This document shows, piece after piece, positions 13,957 through 14,001 of a DNA stretch of 14,001 bases (the stretch's first letter is position 1; every line of letters begins with the position of its first letter). A program made the translations under genes and the position numbers. The notes below the pieces were generated by a model that saw only the letters and a list, made by a program, of their open reading frames with translations, was not told where the DNA came from and ran no database searches. This stretch comes from Patescibacteria group bacterium (GTDB lineage Bacteria > Patescibacteriota > Gracilibacteria > BD1-5 > UBA2023): assembly GCA_030836665.1 (NCBI GenBank), contig JAUPLX010000024.1, forward strand, positions 1 through 14,001, read 5' to 3'.

Positions 13957-14001
13957 AAAAAAATTCAAACAACGCGAAATTCAAAATCTCCGCTCCTCCG
14001 G

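Noticed and set aside
1..14001. CRISPR arrays, insertion sequences, prophage genes, tRNA or rRNA genes
   Set aside because: No regularly spaced repeats, transposase or integrase motifs, terminal repeats, cloverleaf patterns or rRNA-like stretches were seen by eye on either strand. A tRNA and repeat search would confirm this.

Overview
The window is chromosomal DNA from a GC-rich bacterium that appears to use an altered genetic code in which UGA is read as glycine (translation table 25). This code is known from the candidate phyla Absconditabacteria (SR1) and Gracilibacteria (BD1-5/GN02). The direct evidence is three in-frame TGA codons. One sits at codon 7 of a YmdB-type phosphodiesterase, where the family has an invariant glycine before a metal-binding Asp. 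Two lie inside one long helical protein (codons 93 and 826). Thirteen of fourteen genes end in TAA or TAG. The single gene that ends in TGA is a notable exception. Most genes lack a Shine-Dalgarno sequence and have short leaders, but sigma70-like promoters and hairpin terminators are easy to see.

Layout. 3-1067: recF (5' end outside the window). 1193-2890: a secreted, membrane-anchored protein built of Ig/FN3-like domains. 3074-4645: a translation operon, rpsT-infC-rpmI-rplT, with a near-consensus promoter in front and a strong terminator behind. 4743-5018: yidD. 5071-5448 (minus): a small hypothetical gene with a strong SD and a TGA stop, converging on yidD with a hairpin between them. 5582-6821: a PAP2 phosphatase and a DedA-family membrane protein, probably co-transcribed. 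6922-7728: a ymdB-like gene with an in-frame UGA and a leaderless-type promoter. 7769-10924 (minus): a 1051-residue helical protein of unknown function containing two UGA codons. 11058-12257: an HtrA/DegP-like serine protease, divergent from the helical protein gene. 12396-13757: hisS. 13758-14001: a strong promoter followed at once by a hairpin plus T-tract and then a second hairpin, apparently the leader of a gene beyond the edge.

Functional links. The ribosomal cluster is ordinary apart from rpsT joining infC-rpmI-rplT and a long Ala/Lys/Pro tail on S20. YidD helps membrane-protein insertion. The PAP2 and DedA proteins would together fit dephosphorylation and return flipping of the undecaprenyl carrier. 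HtrA and the surface protein belong to the envelope. No CRISPR array, insertion sequence, prophage, rRNA or tRNA gene was recognised. The features most worth following are the recoded UGA codons, the helical protein, the TGA-terminated small gene and the structured leader at the right end.
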